Below, one piece after another: positions 8,028-19,410 of a DNA stretch of 64,000 bases. Below the pieces are notes generated by a model, which saw only the letters and a list, made by a program, of their open reading frames with translations, searched no databases and was not told where the DNA came from. Origin of the DNA: an uncultured Sphaerochaeta sp. (GTDB taxonomy: Bacteria; Spirochaetota; Spirochaetia; Sphaerochaetales; Sphaerochaetaceae); assembly GCF_963667405.1 (NCBI RefSeq), contig NZ_OY763408.1, positions 3,169,237 through 3,233,236 of the forward strand, written 5' to 3'. Position 1 is the first letter of the stretch, and each line of letters starts with the position of its first letter. Position numbers and translations under genes: made by a program.

Positions 8028-8411
8028 ATGGCTACAAAAGAAGAGATTTTGGAATCGATCGCAAGCATGTCCGTCATGGAAGTCGCTGACCTCATCAAGA
8101 TGATGGAAGAGAAGTTTGGTGTGCAGGCTGCTGCTGCCGCTGTTGCCGCCGGCCCTGTTGCCGAGGCTGCTGCTGTGGTGGAAGAGCCCACTGAATTCAA
8201 CGTCATCCTCAAGGCTTGCGATCCCGCAAAGAAGATTGCAGCTATCAAGGAAGTTCGCGCCATCACCGGTCTCGGCCTGAAGGAAGCGAAGGAACTTGTT
8301 GAAGCTGGTGACAAGGTTGTCAAGGAAAGCGCCAGTAAGGCCGATGCCGCAGCTCTCAAAGAGAAGCTCGAGGCTGCTGGTTGTACTGTCGAAGTAAAGC
8401 CCGTTGACTAA
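8028..8411 (+). CDS. rplL: 50S ribosomal protein L7/L12
   Basis: A 127-residue acidic stalk protein that recruits and activates translational GTPases. The N-terminal dimerisation helix (about 1-32) is followed by an Ala-rich hinge (about 36-55, [16 protein letters not shown]) and the conserved C-terminal domain beginning [10 protein letters not shown] with the factor-binding [20 protein letters not shown] region. The ribosome site is AAGGAGA. Two hairpins follow before rpoB. Confidence 0.98.
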   Translation: MATKEEILESIASMSVMEVADLIKMMEEKFGVQAAAAAVAAGPVAEAAAVVEEPTEFNVILKACDPAKKIAAIKEVRAITGLGLKEAKELVEAGDKVVKESASKADAAALKEKLEAAGCTVEVKPVD

Positions 8412-8421
8412 TCTGAGTCTG

Positions 8422-8462
8422 GGGAGGCGGCCTTCGCGGCCGTTTCCCTGCTCGCGTTTTTT
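8422..8462 (+). terminator. Candidate attenuator between rplL and rpoB
   Basis: GGGAGGCGGCC (8422-8432) can pair with GGCCGTTTCCC (8438-8448) over 11 bp including two G-U pairs, with a TTCGC loop. Six T residues follow at 8457-8462, but 8 nt after the stem. A partial terminator here would lower rpoBC transcription relative to the ribosomal genes, as the rplL-rpoB attenuator does in E. coli. Confidence 0.5.
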
Positions 8463-8490
8463 GCAAGTGGGCCAACGCCCGGTTTAGTGA

Positions 8491-8513
8491 GCCACCGGAT
8501 AGACACCGGTGGC
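8491..8513 (+). other. Perfect hairpin in the rplL-rpoB gap
   Basis: GCCACCGG (8491-8498) and CCGGTGGC (8506-8513) form a perfect 8-bp stem around ATAGACA. No U run follows. In E. coli an RNase III site lies in the same gap, so a processing site is one possibility. Confidence 0.4.
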
Positions 8514-8581
8514 CTATTGTGTCTTTCGTTTTCCTCTTCGCTGAGGATACTGTCTGCTTCTGAATTGACTTTGGAGGGTAC

Positions 8582-11500
8582 ATGATGGTTGCCAACGGCA
8601 AATCCATAACACGCACGTACATCGGTTCTGAATTACATGAAGTCTGTGAACTTCCCAACTTGATCGGAATCCAGCTTGATTCCTACGAAAGGTTTCTCCA
8701 GCTGGAGCACATCATGCAGGGGATGGGCCCGGATCCGTCGTACGGGCTTGAGGAAGTGTTCCAGTCGACATTTCCCATTGACAGCCCCAATGGTGAGATG
8801 CGTCTCGCCTACAAGGGCTATACCATTGATTATGAGAACATCAAATTCTCCGAAACGGAGTGCAAGAAAAAAGGTCGTTCCTACAGTGTACCCATCAAAG
8901 TCACGATCAGCCTCGAGTTCTCCAATGGAGAAATGAGGGAGAAGGAGATCTTCTTTGGGGATATCCCGCTGATGACCGATCGCGGTACCTTCATCATCAA
9001 TGGTGCCGAGCGCGTTGTGGTCAGCCAGATCCACCGCTCCCCTGGTGTGATCTTTTCCAACGAGAAGGATGTCTATTCTTCGAGAATCATCCCCTATCGC
9101 GGCAGCTGGCTGGAATTTGAGATTGATGACAAAAAGCATCTGATCTTTACGAAGATCGACCGAAAGAAGCGTATTCTCGGGACGCTCTTTTTGCGCGCAA
9201 TCGGCTTTGATACCCGAGAGAAGATTCTCGAGCAGTTCTATGCAGGGGAGACCGTTGAGCTTGCTGACGATCAGGACCTGAAGGGCAGCCTTGAGAACCG
9301 ATACCTGTTCAAGGATGTGTATGCACAAGTCGAAGGAGCGCAGAAAAAAGTGCTGCGTGCCGGTGATATGCTTCACGCCCACGAAATCGATGAGTTGCTC
9401 AAGCTCAAGGTGCATACCGTAGAACTGATCAACCTTCGTGGTGAGGGCACCTTGCACAGCGACATGATCCTCAACTGCTTTGAGATTGAGGATGCAAAGT
9501 ATACCCGTGAGGGCTTTGACGAGCCCACCAAGGAAGATGTCCTCTCCCCGATCTTCTCCGTGCTCATGCCCGGTGAGATGATTGCGATTGAGCGAGCAGA
9601 GAAGGACCTTCCCGACATGTTCTTCTCCAACCGCCGCTATGACCTCGGTTCGGTTGGCCGCTACAAGTTCAACAAGAAGTTTGGTACCGGCACCGAAGAG
9701 GAGGAGGAGAACGCTTCCACCGATCTTACGGTTCTCACCCCCACCGATATCGTCAATACCATGGCGTTCCTGATCAAGGTGTTCATCCGTGAGGAGAACG
9801 TCGATGATATCGACCACCTTGGCAACCGTCGTGTTCGTTCCGTAGGGGAACTTCTGCAGAATGCGCTCAAGAGTGCTTTTGCAAGGATGGAAAGGATCGC
9901 AAAGGAGCGCATGAACCTGGAAACCGGTTCGGTCAAGCCCCAGGATCTCATCTCCATCAAGCCGATCGTAGCCGCCATCAAGGAGTTCTTCGGCAGCAGC
10001 CAGTTGTCCCAGTTCATGGACCAGGTCAACCCGCTGGCTGAACTGACCCACAAGAGAAGGCTCAATGCTCTCGGCCCCGGTGGTCTGAGTCGTGATCGTG
10101 CAGGATTTGAGGTCCGTGACGTTCACTACACCCACTATGGCAGAATTTGTCCCATTGAGACTCCTGAAGGACCGAACATCGGTCTGATTGTCTCACTTGC
10201 GAACTATACCCGCATCAACCAGCATGGCTTTTTGGAAACCCCCTATCGCAAGGTAGTGAATGGGGTGGTGTCCAAGCAGTACCGCTATCTTGATGCAAAC
10301 GATGAGGAAAAGTTCTTCATTGCACAGGCTTCCGCTCCCATTGACGAGCAGGGCAACTTCATCGACAACGAGGTTCCTGTCCGCCGCAGCGGTGACTACT
10401 CAACCAAGCCTCCCGCCGACATCAAGTATATGGACGTCGACCCGAAGCAGGTCATCAGCGTTGCCGCATCCCTGATCCCGTTCCTTGAGCACGACGACGC
10501 AAACCGAGCCTTGATGGGTTCGAACATGCAGCGTCAGGCTGTTCCGCTCGTTTTCCCCGAAACCCCACGTGTTGGTACCGGTATGGAATGGAAAACTGCG
10601 TATGACAGCGGTGTGTTGGTAAAGGCGAAGAGAAGCGGTACGGTGACCTATGTCAGTGCTGACAGAGTCCATATTCAGCCCGACAATCCTGATTTTGCAG
10701 GAAAGCCGGATGAGTATGAAGTCCAGAAGTACCAGAGGACCAACCAGGACACCTGTTTCAACCAGAAGCCGATCGTATCGTTCGGCCAGCATGTTGAGGC
10801 TGGGGACGTCCTTGCCGATGGTCCTGCCACCCAGAGTGCTGAACTCGCTCTTGGACGGAATATCCTGGTAGGGTTCGTGCCCTGGAACGGGTACAACTAC
10901 GAGGACGCCGTTCTCATCAGTGAGCGTGTTGTCAAGGATGACATCTTTACTTCGGTGCATATCAAGGAGTTCTCCACGGATATCCGTGAGACCAAGCTTG
11001 GACCCGAGAAGCTGACCAGGGATATCCCCAACACCAGCGAGAAGATGCTCGAACAGCTGGATGAGGATGGTATTGTCCGCATCGGCACCATGGTCCGCCC
11101 CGGTTCCATCCTGGTTGGCAAGGTAACGCCGAAGAGTGAAAGCGATACGACCCCCGAGTTCAAGTTGCTCAACTCAATCTTTGGTGAGAAGGCCAAGGAG
11201 GTACGTGATACCTCCCTGAAGGTTCCCCATGGAACAGAAGGTACGGTCATCGATATCCAGAGGCTGAAGCGCAGCAACAATGATGAGCTTCCCCCAGGTG
11301 TCGAAGAGACGGTGAAGGTTCTCATCGCCACCAAGCGAAAGCTTCGTCAGGGTGACAAGATGGCAGGCCGACACGGCAACAAGGGTGTCGTCAGCCGAAT
11401 CCTTCCTGAGGAAGACATGCCGTACATGGAAGACGGCACGCCCCTCGATGTCTGTCTCAACCCCTTGGGCGTTCCTTCGCGAATGAACATCGGTCAGTTG

Positions 11501-12103
11501 ATGGAGACCCAGCTTGGTTGGGCTGCCGTCAAGCTTGACAAGTGGTATTCGACTCCGGTCTTCCAGAGTGCAACGATGGATCAGATTGAGGAGAAGATGC
11601 GTGAGGCAGGGTTGCCGGAGAACTCGAAGACAGTGCTGTACAACGGTCTTACCGGTGTGCCGTTTGTCAATCCGGTATTCTGCGGCTACATCTACTACCT
11701 GAAGCTGCACCACTTGGTCGATGACAAGATGCATGCCCGTTCCACCGGTCCCTACTCGCTGGTAACCCAGCAACCGCTTGGTGGTAAGGCACAGTTCGGT
11801 GGTCAGAGACTTGGTGAGATGGAAGTATGGGCACTGGAAGCCTATGGTGCTGCAAATACCTTGCAGGAATTGCTGACCATCAAGAGTGACGACATGAACG
11901 GTCGTGTGAAGATATATGAGAGCATCGTCAAGGGAGAACCGGCCACTACCGCAGGAATGCCCGAGGCATTCAATGTATTGGTACAGGAGATCCGTGGCTT
12001 GGCTCTGGATATGTCTGTGTATGACTCCAAGGGACGGCAGGTACCTCTTACCGAACGTGACGAAGAGTTGATCGCCAAGCAGTCGAAAGGCTCCCTCAAC
12101 TAA
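8582..12103 (+). CDS. rpoB: DNA-directed RNA polymerase subunit beta
   Basis: The second largest polymerase subunit, 1173 residues (1172 if translation starts at the adjacent ATG at 8585, which is better spaced from GGAGG at 8573-8577). The rifampicin-pocket region reads [20 protein letters not shown] followed by RLNALGPGG. The residue equivalent to E. coli Ser531 is Asn (about residue 495), a change associated with natural rifampicin resistance in Treponema and Borrelia. The C-terminal part has the conserved [20 protein letters not shown] segment. It is 15 bp upstream of rpoC. Confidence 0.98.
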   Translation: MMVANGKSITRTYIGSELHEVCELPNLIGIQLDSYERFLQLEHIMQGMGPDPSYGLEEVFQSTFPIDSPNGEMRLAYKGYTIDYENIKFSETECKKKGRSYSVPIKVTISLEFSNGEMREKEIFFGDIPLMTDRGTFIINGAERVVVSQIHRSPGVIFSNEKDVYSSRIIPYRGSWLEFEIDDKKHLIFTKIDRKKRILGTLFLRAIGFDTREKILEQFYAGETVELADDQDLKGSLENRYLFKDVYAQVEGAQKKVLRAGDMLHAHEIDELLKLKVHTVELINLRGEGTLHSDMILNCFEIEDAKYTREGFDEPTKEDVLSPIFSVLMPGEMIAIERAEKDLPDMFFSNRRYDLGSVGRYKFNKKFGTGTEEEEENASTDLTVLTPTDIVNTMAFLIKVFIREENVDDIDHLGNRRVRSVGELLQNALKSAFARMERIAKERMNLETGSVKPQDLISIKPIVAAIKEFFGSSQLSQFMDQVNPLAELTHKRRLNALGPGGLSRDRAGFEVRDVHYTHYGRICPIETPEGPNIGLIVSLANYTRINQHGFLETPYRKVVNGVVSKQYRYLDANDEEKFFIAQASAPIDEQGNFIDNEVPVRRSGDYSTKPPADIKYMDVDPKQVISVAASLIPFLEHDDANRALMGSNMQRQAVPLVFPETPRVGTGMEWKTAYDSGVLVKAKRSGTVTYVSADRVHIQPDNPDFAGKPDEYEVQKYQRTNQDTCFNQKPIVSFGQHVEAGDVLADGPATQSAELALGRNILVGFVPWNGYNYEDAVLISERVVKDDIFTSVHIKEFSTDIRETKLGPEKLTRDIPNTSEKMLEQLDEDGIVRIGTMVRPGSILVGKVTPKSESDTTPEFKLLNSIFGEKAKEVRDTSLKVPHGTEGTVIDIQRLKRSNNDELPPGVEETVKVLIATKRKLRQGDKMAGRHGNKGVVSRILPEEDMPYMEDGTPLDVCLNPLGVPSRMNIGQLMETQLGWAAVKLDKWYSTPVFQSATMDQIEEKMREAGLPENSKTVLYNGLTGVPFVNPVFCGYIYYLKLHHLVDDKMHARSTGPYSLVTQQPLGGKAQFGGQRLGEMEVWALEAYGAANTLQELLTIKSDDMNGRVKIYESIVKGEPATTAGMPEAFNVLVQEIRGLALDMSVYDSKGRQVPLTERDEELIAKQSKGSLN

Positions 12104-12118
12104 CCAGGAGAAGTACGG

Positions 12119-15100
12119 ATGAAGGAAATTCAGGATTTCGATAGCATCATGATAAAACTGGCTTCGCCGGAGCAGATCAAAGATTGGTCGTACGGCGAGG
12201 TGAAGAAGCCGGAGACCATCAACTACCGCACCCTCCGACCGGAGCGCGATGGTCTGTTTTGTGAGAAGATTTTCGGTACCACCAAGGAGTGGGAGTGCTA
12301 TTGCGGCAAATTCAAATCCATCCGCTACAAGGGTGTCATTTGTGACCGCTGTGGCGTTGAGGTAACCAATACCAAGGTGAGACGTGAGCGCATGGGTCAT
12401 ATTACCCTTGCTGCTCCTGTTTCCCATATCTGGTACTACCGCTCTGTTCCCAGCCGCATGAGCATGTTGCTTGATATTACCCGCAACTCCCTGCAGAGCA
12501 TTCTCTATTATGAGAAGTACGTGGTCATCAATGCAGGAGACACCAATCTCAAGCCGAAGCAGTTGCTCTCCGAAGAGGAGTACTGGCAGGCTCGTGAGCA
12601 GTATGGTGACTCCTTTGAGGCCGGCATGGGTGCAGAGGCCGTGCGCAAGCTGTTGGTCAATCTCGACCTTGAGGAACTCAGCCGCGAGCTTCGCGAGCTG
12701 ATGCGCGTCAAGGCTGACAAGGCTGACAAGCGCTTGCTCAAGCGCATCGAGGTGTGTGAGAACTTCCGTGACAGCGGCAACCGCCCTGAATGGATGATTC
12801 TCACCGTCATTCCGGTGATTCCCCCCGATCTCAGGCCGATGGTCCAGCTCGATGGCGGACGTTTTGCCACCAGTGACTTGAACGACCTCTACCGAAGGGT
12901 CATCAACCGTAACAACCGTCTTGACCGCTTGGTCAAGCTGAATGCTCCGGACATCATCATCCGCAACGAGAAGCGTATGCTTCAGGAAGCGGTTGACGCA
13001 TTGTTCGACAACTCCAAGCGCAAGCGTGTGGTCAAGGGCGCGTCCAACCGTCCGCTCAAGAGCCTTTCTGACATGCTCAAGGGCAAGCAGGGTCGTTTCA
13101 GACAGAACTTGCTTGGTAAGCGTGTTGACTACTCCGGTCGTTCGGTTATCGTTGTTGGTCCTGAGCTGAGAATGCACCAGTGCGGTCTTCCTTCCAAGAT
13201 GGCCCTTGAACTGTACAAGCCCTTCATCATGAAGAAGCTGGTCCAGGATGGCGTTGTCTACAACATCAAGAAGGCAAAGAGCCTTGTTGAGGAAGAGACG
13301 GATGCCGTATGGTCCATCCTTGACGAGGTGGTCAAGGAACATCCGGTGCTGCTCAACCGTGCACCTACGCTCCACCGCCTTGGTATCCAAGCCTTCGATC
13401 CCGTACTCGTGGATGGAAAGGCCATCAAGTTGCACCCGCTCGTATGTCATGCCTACAACGCTGACTTCGACGGTGACCAGATGGCTGTCCACGTACCGCT
13501 GACGCATGCTGCCCAGCTCGAATGCTGGACCTTGATGCTCAGCGTCACCAACTTGCTCGACCCTGCCAATGGCAAGCCCATCGTGTATCCTTCCCAGGAT
13601 ATGGTGCTTGGCATCAACTACCTGACACGTGATATGCCGGGTGCTGCAGGTGAAGGTAAGTATTTCGACAACATCGGCGAGCTTGAAATGGCCATCGACA
13701 GTGGCTTGCTCTCCTATAATGCAAAGATCAGGTATCGACTTGAGGATGGAACCAAGCTTGAGACCACTCCGGGCCGCATCATGTTCAATGCAGTGCTTCC
13801 CAAGAGTGTTCCCTTCCAGAATGCAACCCTTGGCGACAAGGAGCTGAAGGCGCTTATCGGTGACACCCTGAAGGCGAACGACAATTCGATTGCCGTTGAG
13901 ATGCTCGACTCCATCAAGGATGTAGGCTACAAATACGCTACCTTGTTCGGAGCCACCATCGGTCTTTCCGACATGATTGTTCCTGCTGCAAAGCAAGAGT
14001 TGGTTGCGAAGGCCAATACCTTGCAGCAGCGGATCCTTGACCAGTATCGTCAGGGTCATATCACGCAGGAAGAACGGTACAACCGGGTCATCGAGGTTTG
14101 GACACAGACCAATGACCAGCTCACTGATGCGTTGATGGCAGAGTTGAAGGTCAGCCAGAATGGCTTCAACCCGCTCTTCCTCATGGCTGACTCCGGTGCT
14201 CGTGGTTCCAAGACGCAGATCAGGCAGCTTGGTGGTATGCGTGGTTTGATGGCCAAGCCGTCCGGCGACGTCATCGAGTTCCCCATCAAGTCGAACTTCA
14301 AGGAAGGACTCTCCATCATCGAGTTCTTCATCTCCACCAACGGTGCCCGCAAGGGTCTTTCCGACACCGCACTCAAGACTGCTGAGGCAGGGTACCTTTC
14401 CCGTCGTCTGGTTGATATCAGCCAGGATGTGGTGGTCAATGAGGACGATTGCCATACCATCAACGGTATCTATCGTGGAGCCATCAAGGATGGTGATGAA
14501 ATCGTCGAGACTCTTGCTGAGCGTATTGTCGGTCGTTGTCCTGTTGAGGACGTGTTGCATCCCTTCTCCCGTGAGATTATTGCTCATGCGAATGAGGAGA
14601 TTGATGACGGAACGGCCAAACGGATTGAGGAAGCGGGCATCGAAAGAGTGCTTCTGCGGACTGTTCTTACGTGTGAAGCTAAGCACGGCGTTTGCCGCAA
14701 GTGCTACGGCCGTAACCTTGCCACCAACCGACCGGTTGTCATCGGTGAGGCTGTCGGTATCATCGCGGCCCAGTCAATCGGCCAGCCCGGTACCCAGCTT
14801 ACGATGCGTACCTTCCACGTCGGTGGTACCGCTTCGACCAGTTCTGAGGAGAACAAGCTGACCTACAACTACCCGGTCATCATCGGCAACATCACCGGTT
14901 CGAGGGTTGTTCGTGCAAGCGATTCGGTCAATGTCTTTACCCGTAAGGGGCACATCGAATACTTCCGTGTCAACGCAGTTATTGAGGAGAAGTCTTTCGA
15001 CAAGCTGCTGGTTGAGGACGGGATGATCGTTGCCAAGGGCACCCCGATTTATGAGAAAGGCGGGAATAAGATTCTCAGCGAAGAGAACGGCTCGGTGAAG

Positions 15101-16399
15101 ATGCTTGGTTCGAAAATCTATCTGGTGGGTCATGCTACCAGCCAGGTGGTCAAGACAGGATCTGAACTTCTTGTCGAGAGCGGGCAGTTCGTAGAGGCAA
15201 AGACTCCGATCGTATCCTTCGACCCCTTCAGTGAGCCGGTGCTTGCAGAAGAGGCAGGGTATGCGAAGTTCGTCGATATCAAGTTGGGGACAACGCTCAT
15301 CGAAGAGGTGAACGAGGAAACCGGCAACATTGAGAAGAAAATCACCGAGCACGCCCTTGAATCGCTGCAGCCCCGCATCGAGATCACTTCCGCAGAGCAC
15401 GGGAAAGGCGATGTTGTCGCTGTGTACCTGCTTCCTGGTGGCTCCTACTTGCAGATCAAGGACAATGCTCCTGTCGTCAAGGGTACCATCCTGGCCAAGT
15501 TGCTCAAGGAAGGTATCAAGACCAAGGACATCACCGGTGGTCTTCCGCGTGTTGGTGAACTCTTTGAGGCACGCCGTCCCCGCAATACGGCCATCCTGGC
15601 ACAGGTTTCCGGCTTGGTCAGCATTGGAGCGATCGTCAAGGGAAAGCGGACCATTCTTGTGACCGATGCCTATGGGCATGAGTACAAGCACATGGTGCCG
15701 ATGGGCAGGAACCTGCTTGTTCGTGATGGTGATTCCGTGGAAGCAGCCGAAGCCTTGTGTGACGGCGCGACCGATCCGCACGATATCCTGGATATCCTCG
15801 GTGAGAATGCCTTGCAGTCCTTCCTTGTGGATGAGGTCCAAGAGGTGTACCGAATGCAGGGTGTACAGATCAACGACAAGCACTTGGGTGTGATTGTTCG
15901 GCAGATGCTGCGCAAGGTCGAGGTTGTCCATGTCGGTGACACCAATCTCATCCATGGTCAGCAGGTCGACAAGTATCGGTTCTTCGAAGAGAATGACCGG
16001 GTAATCACCGAAGGTGGTGAGCCTGCTGTTGCACGGCCTCTGCTCTTGGGTATCACCCGAGCTTCCTTGAGTATTGACTCCTTCATCAGTGCCGCATCCT
16101 TCCAAGAGACTACCAAGGTCTTGACAAACGCAGCTATTGCTGGTAGTAAGGATGAGTTGCGCGGTTTGAAAGAGAACGTCATCATTGGCCATCTGATCCC
16201 TGCCGGGACCGGTATGCGCAAATACCGTGATGTGAAGCTCAAGGACGAGGAACTGCTTGCACTGCAGCAGAAAGTTGATGCAGTGAAGGAATCCAGGCGT
16301 CAGGAAATGATCGATGACGATGACTTTGACGTGGAAGATTTGGCAGACATGAAATCCGTAGGTGATACCGTGGATGTGGACGAATCGGACGAGGATTGA
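12119..16399 (+). CDS. rpoC: DNA-directed RNA polymerase subunit beta'
   Basis: The largest polymerase subunit, 1426 residues. The catalytic magnesium loop [12 protein letters not shown] is at about residues 447-458. The N-terminal zinc ribbon has four cysteines (CYCGKF and CDRCGVEV, about residues 61-80). A second cysteine cluster with [15 protein letters not shown] lies near residue 855, followed by the bridge/trigger-loop segment [20 protein letters not shown]. The C-terminus is strongly acidic ([12 protein letters not shown] and ending DESDED). The gene ends 174 bp before rpsL. Confidence 0.98.
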   Translation: MKEIQDFDSIMIKLASPEQIKDWSYGEVKKPETINYRTLRPERDGLFCEKIFGTTKEWECYCGKFKSIRYKGVICDRCGVEVTNTKVRRERMGHITLAAPVSHIWYYRSVPSRMSMLLDITRNSLQSILYYEKYVVINAGDTNLKPKQLLSEEEYWQAREQYGDSFEAGMGAEAVRKLLVNLDLEELSRELRELMRVKADKADKRLLKRIEVCENFRDSGNRPEWMILTVIPVIPPDLRPMVQLDGGRFATSDLNDLYRRVINRNNRLDRLVKLNAPDIIIRNEKRMLQEAVDALFDNSKRKRVVKGASNRPLKSLSDMLKGKQGRFRQNLLGKRVDYSGRSVIVVGPELRMHQCGLPSKMALELYKPFIMKKLVQDGVVYNIKKAKSLVEEETDAVWSILDEVVKEHPVLLNRAPTLHRLGIQAFDPVLVDGKAIKLHPLVCHAYNADFDGDQMAVHVPLTHAAQLECWTLMLSVTNLLDPANGKPIVYPSQDMVLGINYLTRDMPGAAGEGKYFDNIGELEMAIDSGLLSYNAKIRYRLEDGTKLETTPGRIMFNAVLPKSVPFQNATLGDKELKALIGDTLKANDNSIAVEMLDSIKDVGYKYATLFGATIGLSDMIVPAAKQELVAKANTLQQRILDQYRQGHITQEERYNRVIEVWTQTNDQLTDALMAELKVSQNGFNPLFLMADSGARGSKTQIRQLGGMRGLMAKPSGDVIEFPIKSNFKEGLSIIEFFISTNGARKGLSDTALKTAEAGYLSRRLVDISQDVVVNEDDCHTINGIYRGAIKDGDEIVETLAERIVGRCPVEDVLHPFSREIIAHANEEIDDGTAKRIEEAGIERVLLRTVLTCEAKHGVCRKCYGRNLATNRPVVIGEAVGIIAAQSIGQPGTQLTMRTFHVGGTASTSSEENKLTYNYPVIIGNITGSRVVRASDSVNVFTRKGHIEYFRVNAVIEEKSFDKLLVEDGMIVAKGTPIYEKGGNKILSEENGSVKMLGSKIYLVGHATSQVVKTGSELLVESGQFVEAKTPIVSFDPFSEPVLAEEAGYAKFVDIKLGTTLIEEVNEETGNIEKKITEHALESLQPRIEITSAEHGKGDVVAVYLLPGGSYLQIKDNAPVVKGTILAKLLKEGIKTKDITGGLPRVGELFEARRPRNTAILAQVSGLVSIGAIVKGKRTILVTDAYGHEYKHMVPMGRNLLVRDGDSVEAAEALCDGATDPHDILDILGENALQSFLVDEVQEVYRMQGVQINDKHLGVIVRQMLRKVEVVHVGDTNLIHGQQVDKYRFFEENDRVITEGGEPAVARPLLLGITRASLSIDSFISAASFQETTKVLTNAAIAGSKDELRGLKENVIIGHLIPAGTGMRKYRDVKLKDEELLALQQKVDAVKESRRQEMIDDDDFDVEDLADMKSVGDTVDVDESDED

Positions 16400-16573
16400 C
16401 CAGTACGCCTGTCGGCGTGCCGGTTTTCCTGAAAAGATTCGTGGAAAAACCATACCACTGTGTCCATGCTGGGTACGGATTTTACATACGACGTGCTGCC
16501 CGTAGGGCGGTACAGGCCCCCGCTTTTGTGAGAGGTGGTGGACCAAAGAAAGAAAAGGGAGTGTGTCTACAAG
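16400..16573 (+). other. Structured intercistronic region between rpoC and rpsL
   Basis: This 174-bp gap holds no credible gene. It contains ACGCC-TGTC-GGCGT just after rpoC, then GGTTTTCC facing GGAAAAACC (about 16421-16450), and GCCC-GTA-GGGC near 16500. No promoter with both hexamers is evident and there is no T-rich terminator. An RNA element controlling rpsL-rpsG is possible but unproven. Confidence 0.35.
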
Positions 16574-16948
16574 ATGCCTACTATTAATCAGCTGATCAGA
16601 AAGGGAAGGAAGAGTGTCGCAAACAAGACCAAGTCCCCAGCCCTTGAAGGTTGTCCCCAGAAGCGTGGTGTTTGCACCAGGGTTATGACCGTCACCCCGA
16701 AGAAGCCGAACTCTGCTCTCAGAAAGGTTGCACGTGTGCGCCTCTCCAACGGCATTGAGGTTACTGCCTATATCCCCGGTATTGGCCACAACCTGCAGGA
16801 GCACTCGGTGGTTCTTCTGCGCGGTGGAAGGGTCAAGGACCTTCCCGGTGTTCGCTACCACATTGTTCGCGGTGCCAAGGATACCCTCGGTGTTGCAGAT
16901 CGCAAGAGAAGTCGCTCCAAGTATGGTGCCAAGCGGCCCAAGGCTTGA
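16574..16948 (+). CDS. rpsL: 30S ribosomal protein S12
   Basis: A 124-residue decoding-centre protein. The start [12 protein letters not shown] and the decoding loop [11 protein letters not shown], with the lysine (about residue 43) whose mutation gives streptomycin resistance, are standard, and [12 protein letters not shown] marks the second loop. I chose the ATG at 16574 because the family starts there; the upstream in-frame GTG would add 13 foreign residues. It is linked to rpsG (18-bp gap), but fusA does not follow as it does in many bacteria. Confidence 0.98.
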   Translation: MPTINQLIRKGRKSVANKTKSPALEGCPQKRGVCTRVMTVTPKKPNSALRKVARVRLSNGIEVTAYIPGIGHNLQEHSVVLLRGGRVKDLPGVRYHIVRGAKDTLGVADRKRSRSKYGAKRPKA

Positions 16949-16951
16949 TAG

Positions 16952-17437
<486 letters not shown>

Positions 17438-17451
17438 AACCAAAGCACATG

Positions 17452-17490
17452 AAAAGCCGGCTTTTTCGTATGAAAAAGTCGGTTTTTCTT
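17452..17490 (+). terminator. Rho-independent terminator after rpsG
   Basis: The 5' arm at 17452-17466 pairs with the 3' arm at 17471-17486 around a GTAT loop, giving about 16 bp with two G-U pairs, and a T-rich tail follows. It closes the rpmG-rpsG transcript. Confidence 0.9.
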
Positions 17491-17517
17491 TATCTTAATG
17501 GAATTAGTTTGCATCGC

Positions 17518-17546
17518 TTGACATTAAAAGTGCTTTGGCGTATAGT
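17518..17546 (+). promoter_or_regulatory. tuf promoter
   Basis: TTGACA (17518-17523), 17 bp, TATAGT (17541-17546): the strongest consensus promoter in the window. The start point near 17553 leaves a leader of about 275 nt before tuf. It probably also serves the whole S10-spc-alpha cluster downstream. Confidence 0.85.
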
Positions 17547-17552
17547 GCTTAA

Positions 17553-17830
17553 GGTGTCCGCATAGGTATACCCATGCGGTGCTATGAAGAGCCAAACCGA
17601 TTATTGCAGAAGCAATGATAAGGTGGTTTCAGGCAGTACGAAGTTTTTTACAAAACTTATACTATGTCGTCAGGATGGATTCTCCAGGCCTGCCGACCTC
17701 TGGAATCCTCTTATATTTTGTTTCCTCATAATTAGTTTGTCTCAAACGGAATGGTAAAGGCTTTGGGCCTTTATGAGCACATATTAATTATTTTTTGTGA
17801 CAGTCAATGGAACGTCACAAGGAGGAAATG
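17553..17830 (+). promoter_or_regulatory. Long structured 5' leader of tuf
   Basis: No protein gene is convincing in this stretch. Hairpins seen in order are: a near-perfect stem CCGCAT/ATGCGG closed over GGTATACC; AAGTTTT-TTAC-AAAACTT; GGATT-CCAG/CTGG-AATCC (17677-17708) followed by TCTTATATTTTG; AAAGGC/GCCTTT; and TTGTGAC/GTCACAA (17795-17820), which ends in the AAGGAGG ribosome site of tuf. The third could act as an attenuator and the last could hide the ribosome site. Regulation of elongation factor or ribosomal protein synthesis is inferred. Confidence 0.5.
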
Positions 17831-19021
17831 ATGGCAAAAGAGAAATTTCAGAGGACGAAGCCACACGTAAACGTAGGAACCATCGGTCACGTTGACCATG
17901 GTAAGACTACCCTTACCGCCGCAATTACCATGCACTGTGCTAAGCTGTTTGGCGATAAGGCTCTTGCTTACGATGCAATTGACAACGCCCCTGAGGAAAA
18001 AGAGCGTGGTATTACCATCAACACCAGGCACGTTGAGTATCAGTCCACCAACAGGCACTATGCACACGTTGACTGCCCGGGACACGCTGACTACATCAAG
18101 AACATGATCACCGGTGCTGCACAGATGGACGGCGCCATCATCGTCGTCGCAGCTACTGACGGTGCTATGGCCCAGACCAAGGAGCACATCCTTCTGGCTC
18201 GCCAGGTTGGTGTACCCTGCCTTATCGTATTCATCAACAAGTGCGACCAGGTTGACGATCCTGAATTGATCGACCTCGTTGAGGAAGAGATGCGCGACCT
18301 GCTTCGCGATTACGGTTTTGACGGCGACAACGCTCCTGTCATCCGCGGTAGTGCCTATGATGCCATGACCCAGCCGGACAACCCTGAAGCAACCAAGTGC
18401 CTCGATGAGCTGCTTGATGCAATGGATTCCTTCATTCCGCTTCCGGAGCGCGCTGTTGACCAGGCCTTCCTGATGCCGATCGAAGACATCTTCTCCATCT
18501 CCGGTCGTGGTACCGTTGTTACCGGTCGTATCGAACGCGGTATCATCAAGGTCAACGAACCCGCTTCCATCGTCGGTATCCGCGAGACCCGCGAAACCGT
18601 CGTAACCGGCGTTGAGATGTTCAACAAGCTGCTTGATGAAGGTCAGGCTGGTGACAACATCGGAGCACTGCTCCGCGGTGTTGACAAGAAGGACGTTGTT
18701 CGTGGCCAGGTTCTGGCAAAGCCCAAGTCCATCCAGCCCCACGCCAAGTTCCTTGGTACCGTATACGTACTGAGCAAGGACGAAGGTGGCCGTCACTCAC
18801 CGTTCTTCGGTGGATACCGCCCGCAGTTCTATTTCCGCACCACTGACATCACTGGTACGGTAAACCTGCCCGAAGGCAAGCAGATGGTTCTGCCTGGTGA
18901 CCACACTGATATCATCGTTGAGCTCATTCACCCTGTCGCCATGGACAAGGGACTCCGCTTCGCTATCCGCGAGGGTGGTAGGACCGTTGCTTCCGGCCAG
19001 GTTACCGAGATTGTCGAGTGA
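17831..19021 (+). CDS. tuf: Elongation factor Tu
   Basis: EF-Tu, 396 residues, carries aminoacyl-tRNA to the ribosome as a GTP complex. G motifs are intact: GHVDHGKT (19-26), DCPGH (about 81) and NKCD (about 136). The start at 17831 gives the family N-terminus [12 protein letters not shown]; ATGs at 17828 and 17807 lie too close to, or upstream of, AAGGAGG (17819-17825). It heads the S10 cluster, whereas in many bacteria tuf follows fusA at the end of the str operon. A terminator-like hairpin separates it from rpsJ. Confidence 0.98.
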   Translation: MAKEKFQRTKPHVNVGTIGHVDHGKTTLTAAITMHCAKLFGDKALAYDAIDNAPEEKERGITINTRHVEYQSTNRHYAHVDCPGHADYIKNMITGAAQMDGAIIVVAATDGAMAQTKEHILLARQVGVPCLIVFINKCDQVDDPELIDLVEEEMRDLLRDYGFDGDNAPVIRGSAYDAMTQPDNPEATKCLDELLDAMDSFIPLPERAVDQAFLMPIEDIFSISGRGTVVTGRIERGIIKVNEPASIVGIRETRETVVTGVEMFNKLLDEGQAGDNIGALLRGVDKKDVVRGQVLAKPKSIQPHAKFLGTVYVLSKDEGGRHSPFFGGYRPQFYFRTTDITGTVNLPEGKQMVLPGDHTDIIVELIHPVAMDKGLRFAIREGGRTVASGQVTEIVE

Positions 19022-19036
19022 TTTTTTGACGAATGT

Positions 19037-19075
19037 CTTGCCATCATCGGCTGATGATGGCAAGGCCCGTTTTTT
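19037..19075 (+). terminator. Attenuator-like hairpin between tuf and rpsJ
   Basis: A perfect 12-bp stem (CTTGCCATCATC / GATGATGGCAAG) with a GGCT loop, then GCCCG and six T residues at 19070-19075. The ribosome site GGAGG of rpsJ follows at once. Partial termination here would give more EF-Tu than ribosomal protein mRNA. Confidence 0.65.
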
Positions 19076-19084
19076 GGAGGAATA

Positions 19085-19393
19085 ATGGCTAAAGAAAGAA
19101 TTCGAGTAAGGTTGAGAGGCTTTGATATTGAGCTGGTTGAGCAGAGCTCCAAAGCTATCGTTGAAACTGTTGTCAGGGCTGGTGCCACTGTATCAGGTCC
19201 TGTTCCTCTCCCGACTCGTGTCAACAAGTACACTGTCCTGAGATCGCCCTTTGTCAATAAGAAGTCTCGCGAGCAGTTCGAGATGAGAACCCACAAAAGG
19301 TTGATTGACATTTTGGATCCTACATCAAAAGTCATGGATGCCCTCATGAAGCTTGAGCTCCCTGCCGGTGTGGATGTAGAGATTAAACAGTAA
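19085..19393 (+). CDS. rpsJ: 30S ribosomal protein S10
   Basis: S10, 102 residues, is a small-subunit head protein that also serves as NusE in antitermination, where it binds the KOW domain of NusG. The beginning [19 protein letters not shown] and the loop [19 protein letters not shown] are standard. It is the first ribosomal gene of the S10 cluster and lies 17 bp before rplC. Confidence 0.98.
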   Translation: MAKERIRVRLRGFDIELVEQSSKAIVETVVRAGATVSGPVPLPTRVNKYTVLRSPFVNKKSREQFEMRTHKRLIDILDPTSKVMDALMKLELPAGVDVEIKQ

Positions 19394-19410
19394 GAGAGTT
19401 GAGGTAAGAG

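Noticed and set aside
11174..14686. A minus-strand open frame of about 1170 codons opposite rpoB/rpoC
   Set aside because: It is the mirror of strongly conserved rpoB and rpoC codons, has no ribosome site or recognisable domain, and arises from codon bias on the real strand.
14774..16861. A minus-strand open frame of about 695 codons opposite rpoC and rpsL
   Set aside because: Same reason: it spans the antisense of two conserved genes and a gap, with no family resemblance.
17573..17736. Short upstream reading frames in the tuf leader (14 and 18 codons)
   Set aside because: Neither has a properly spaced ribosome site, and both fall inside hairpins; the evidence is too weak for a leader peptide.
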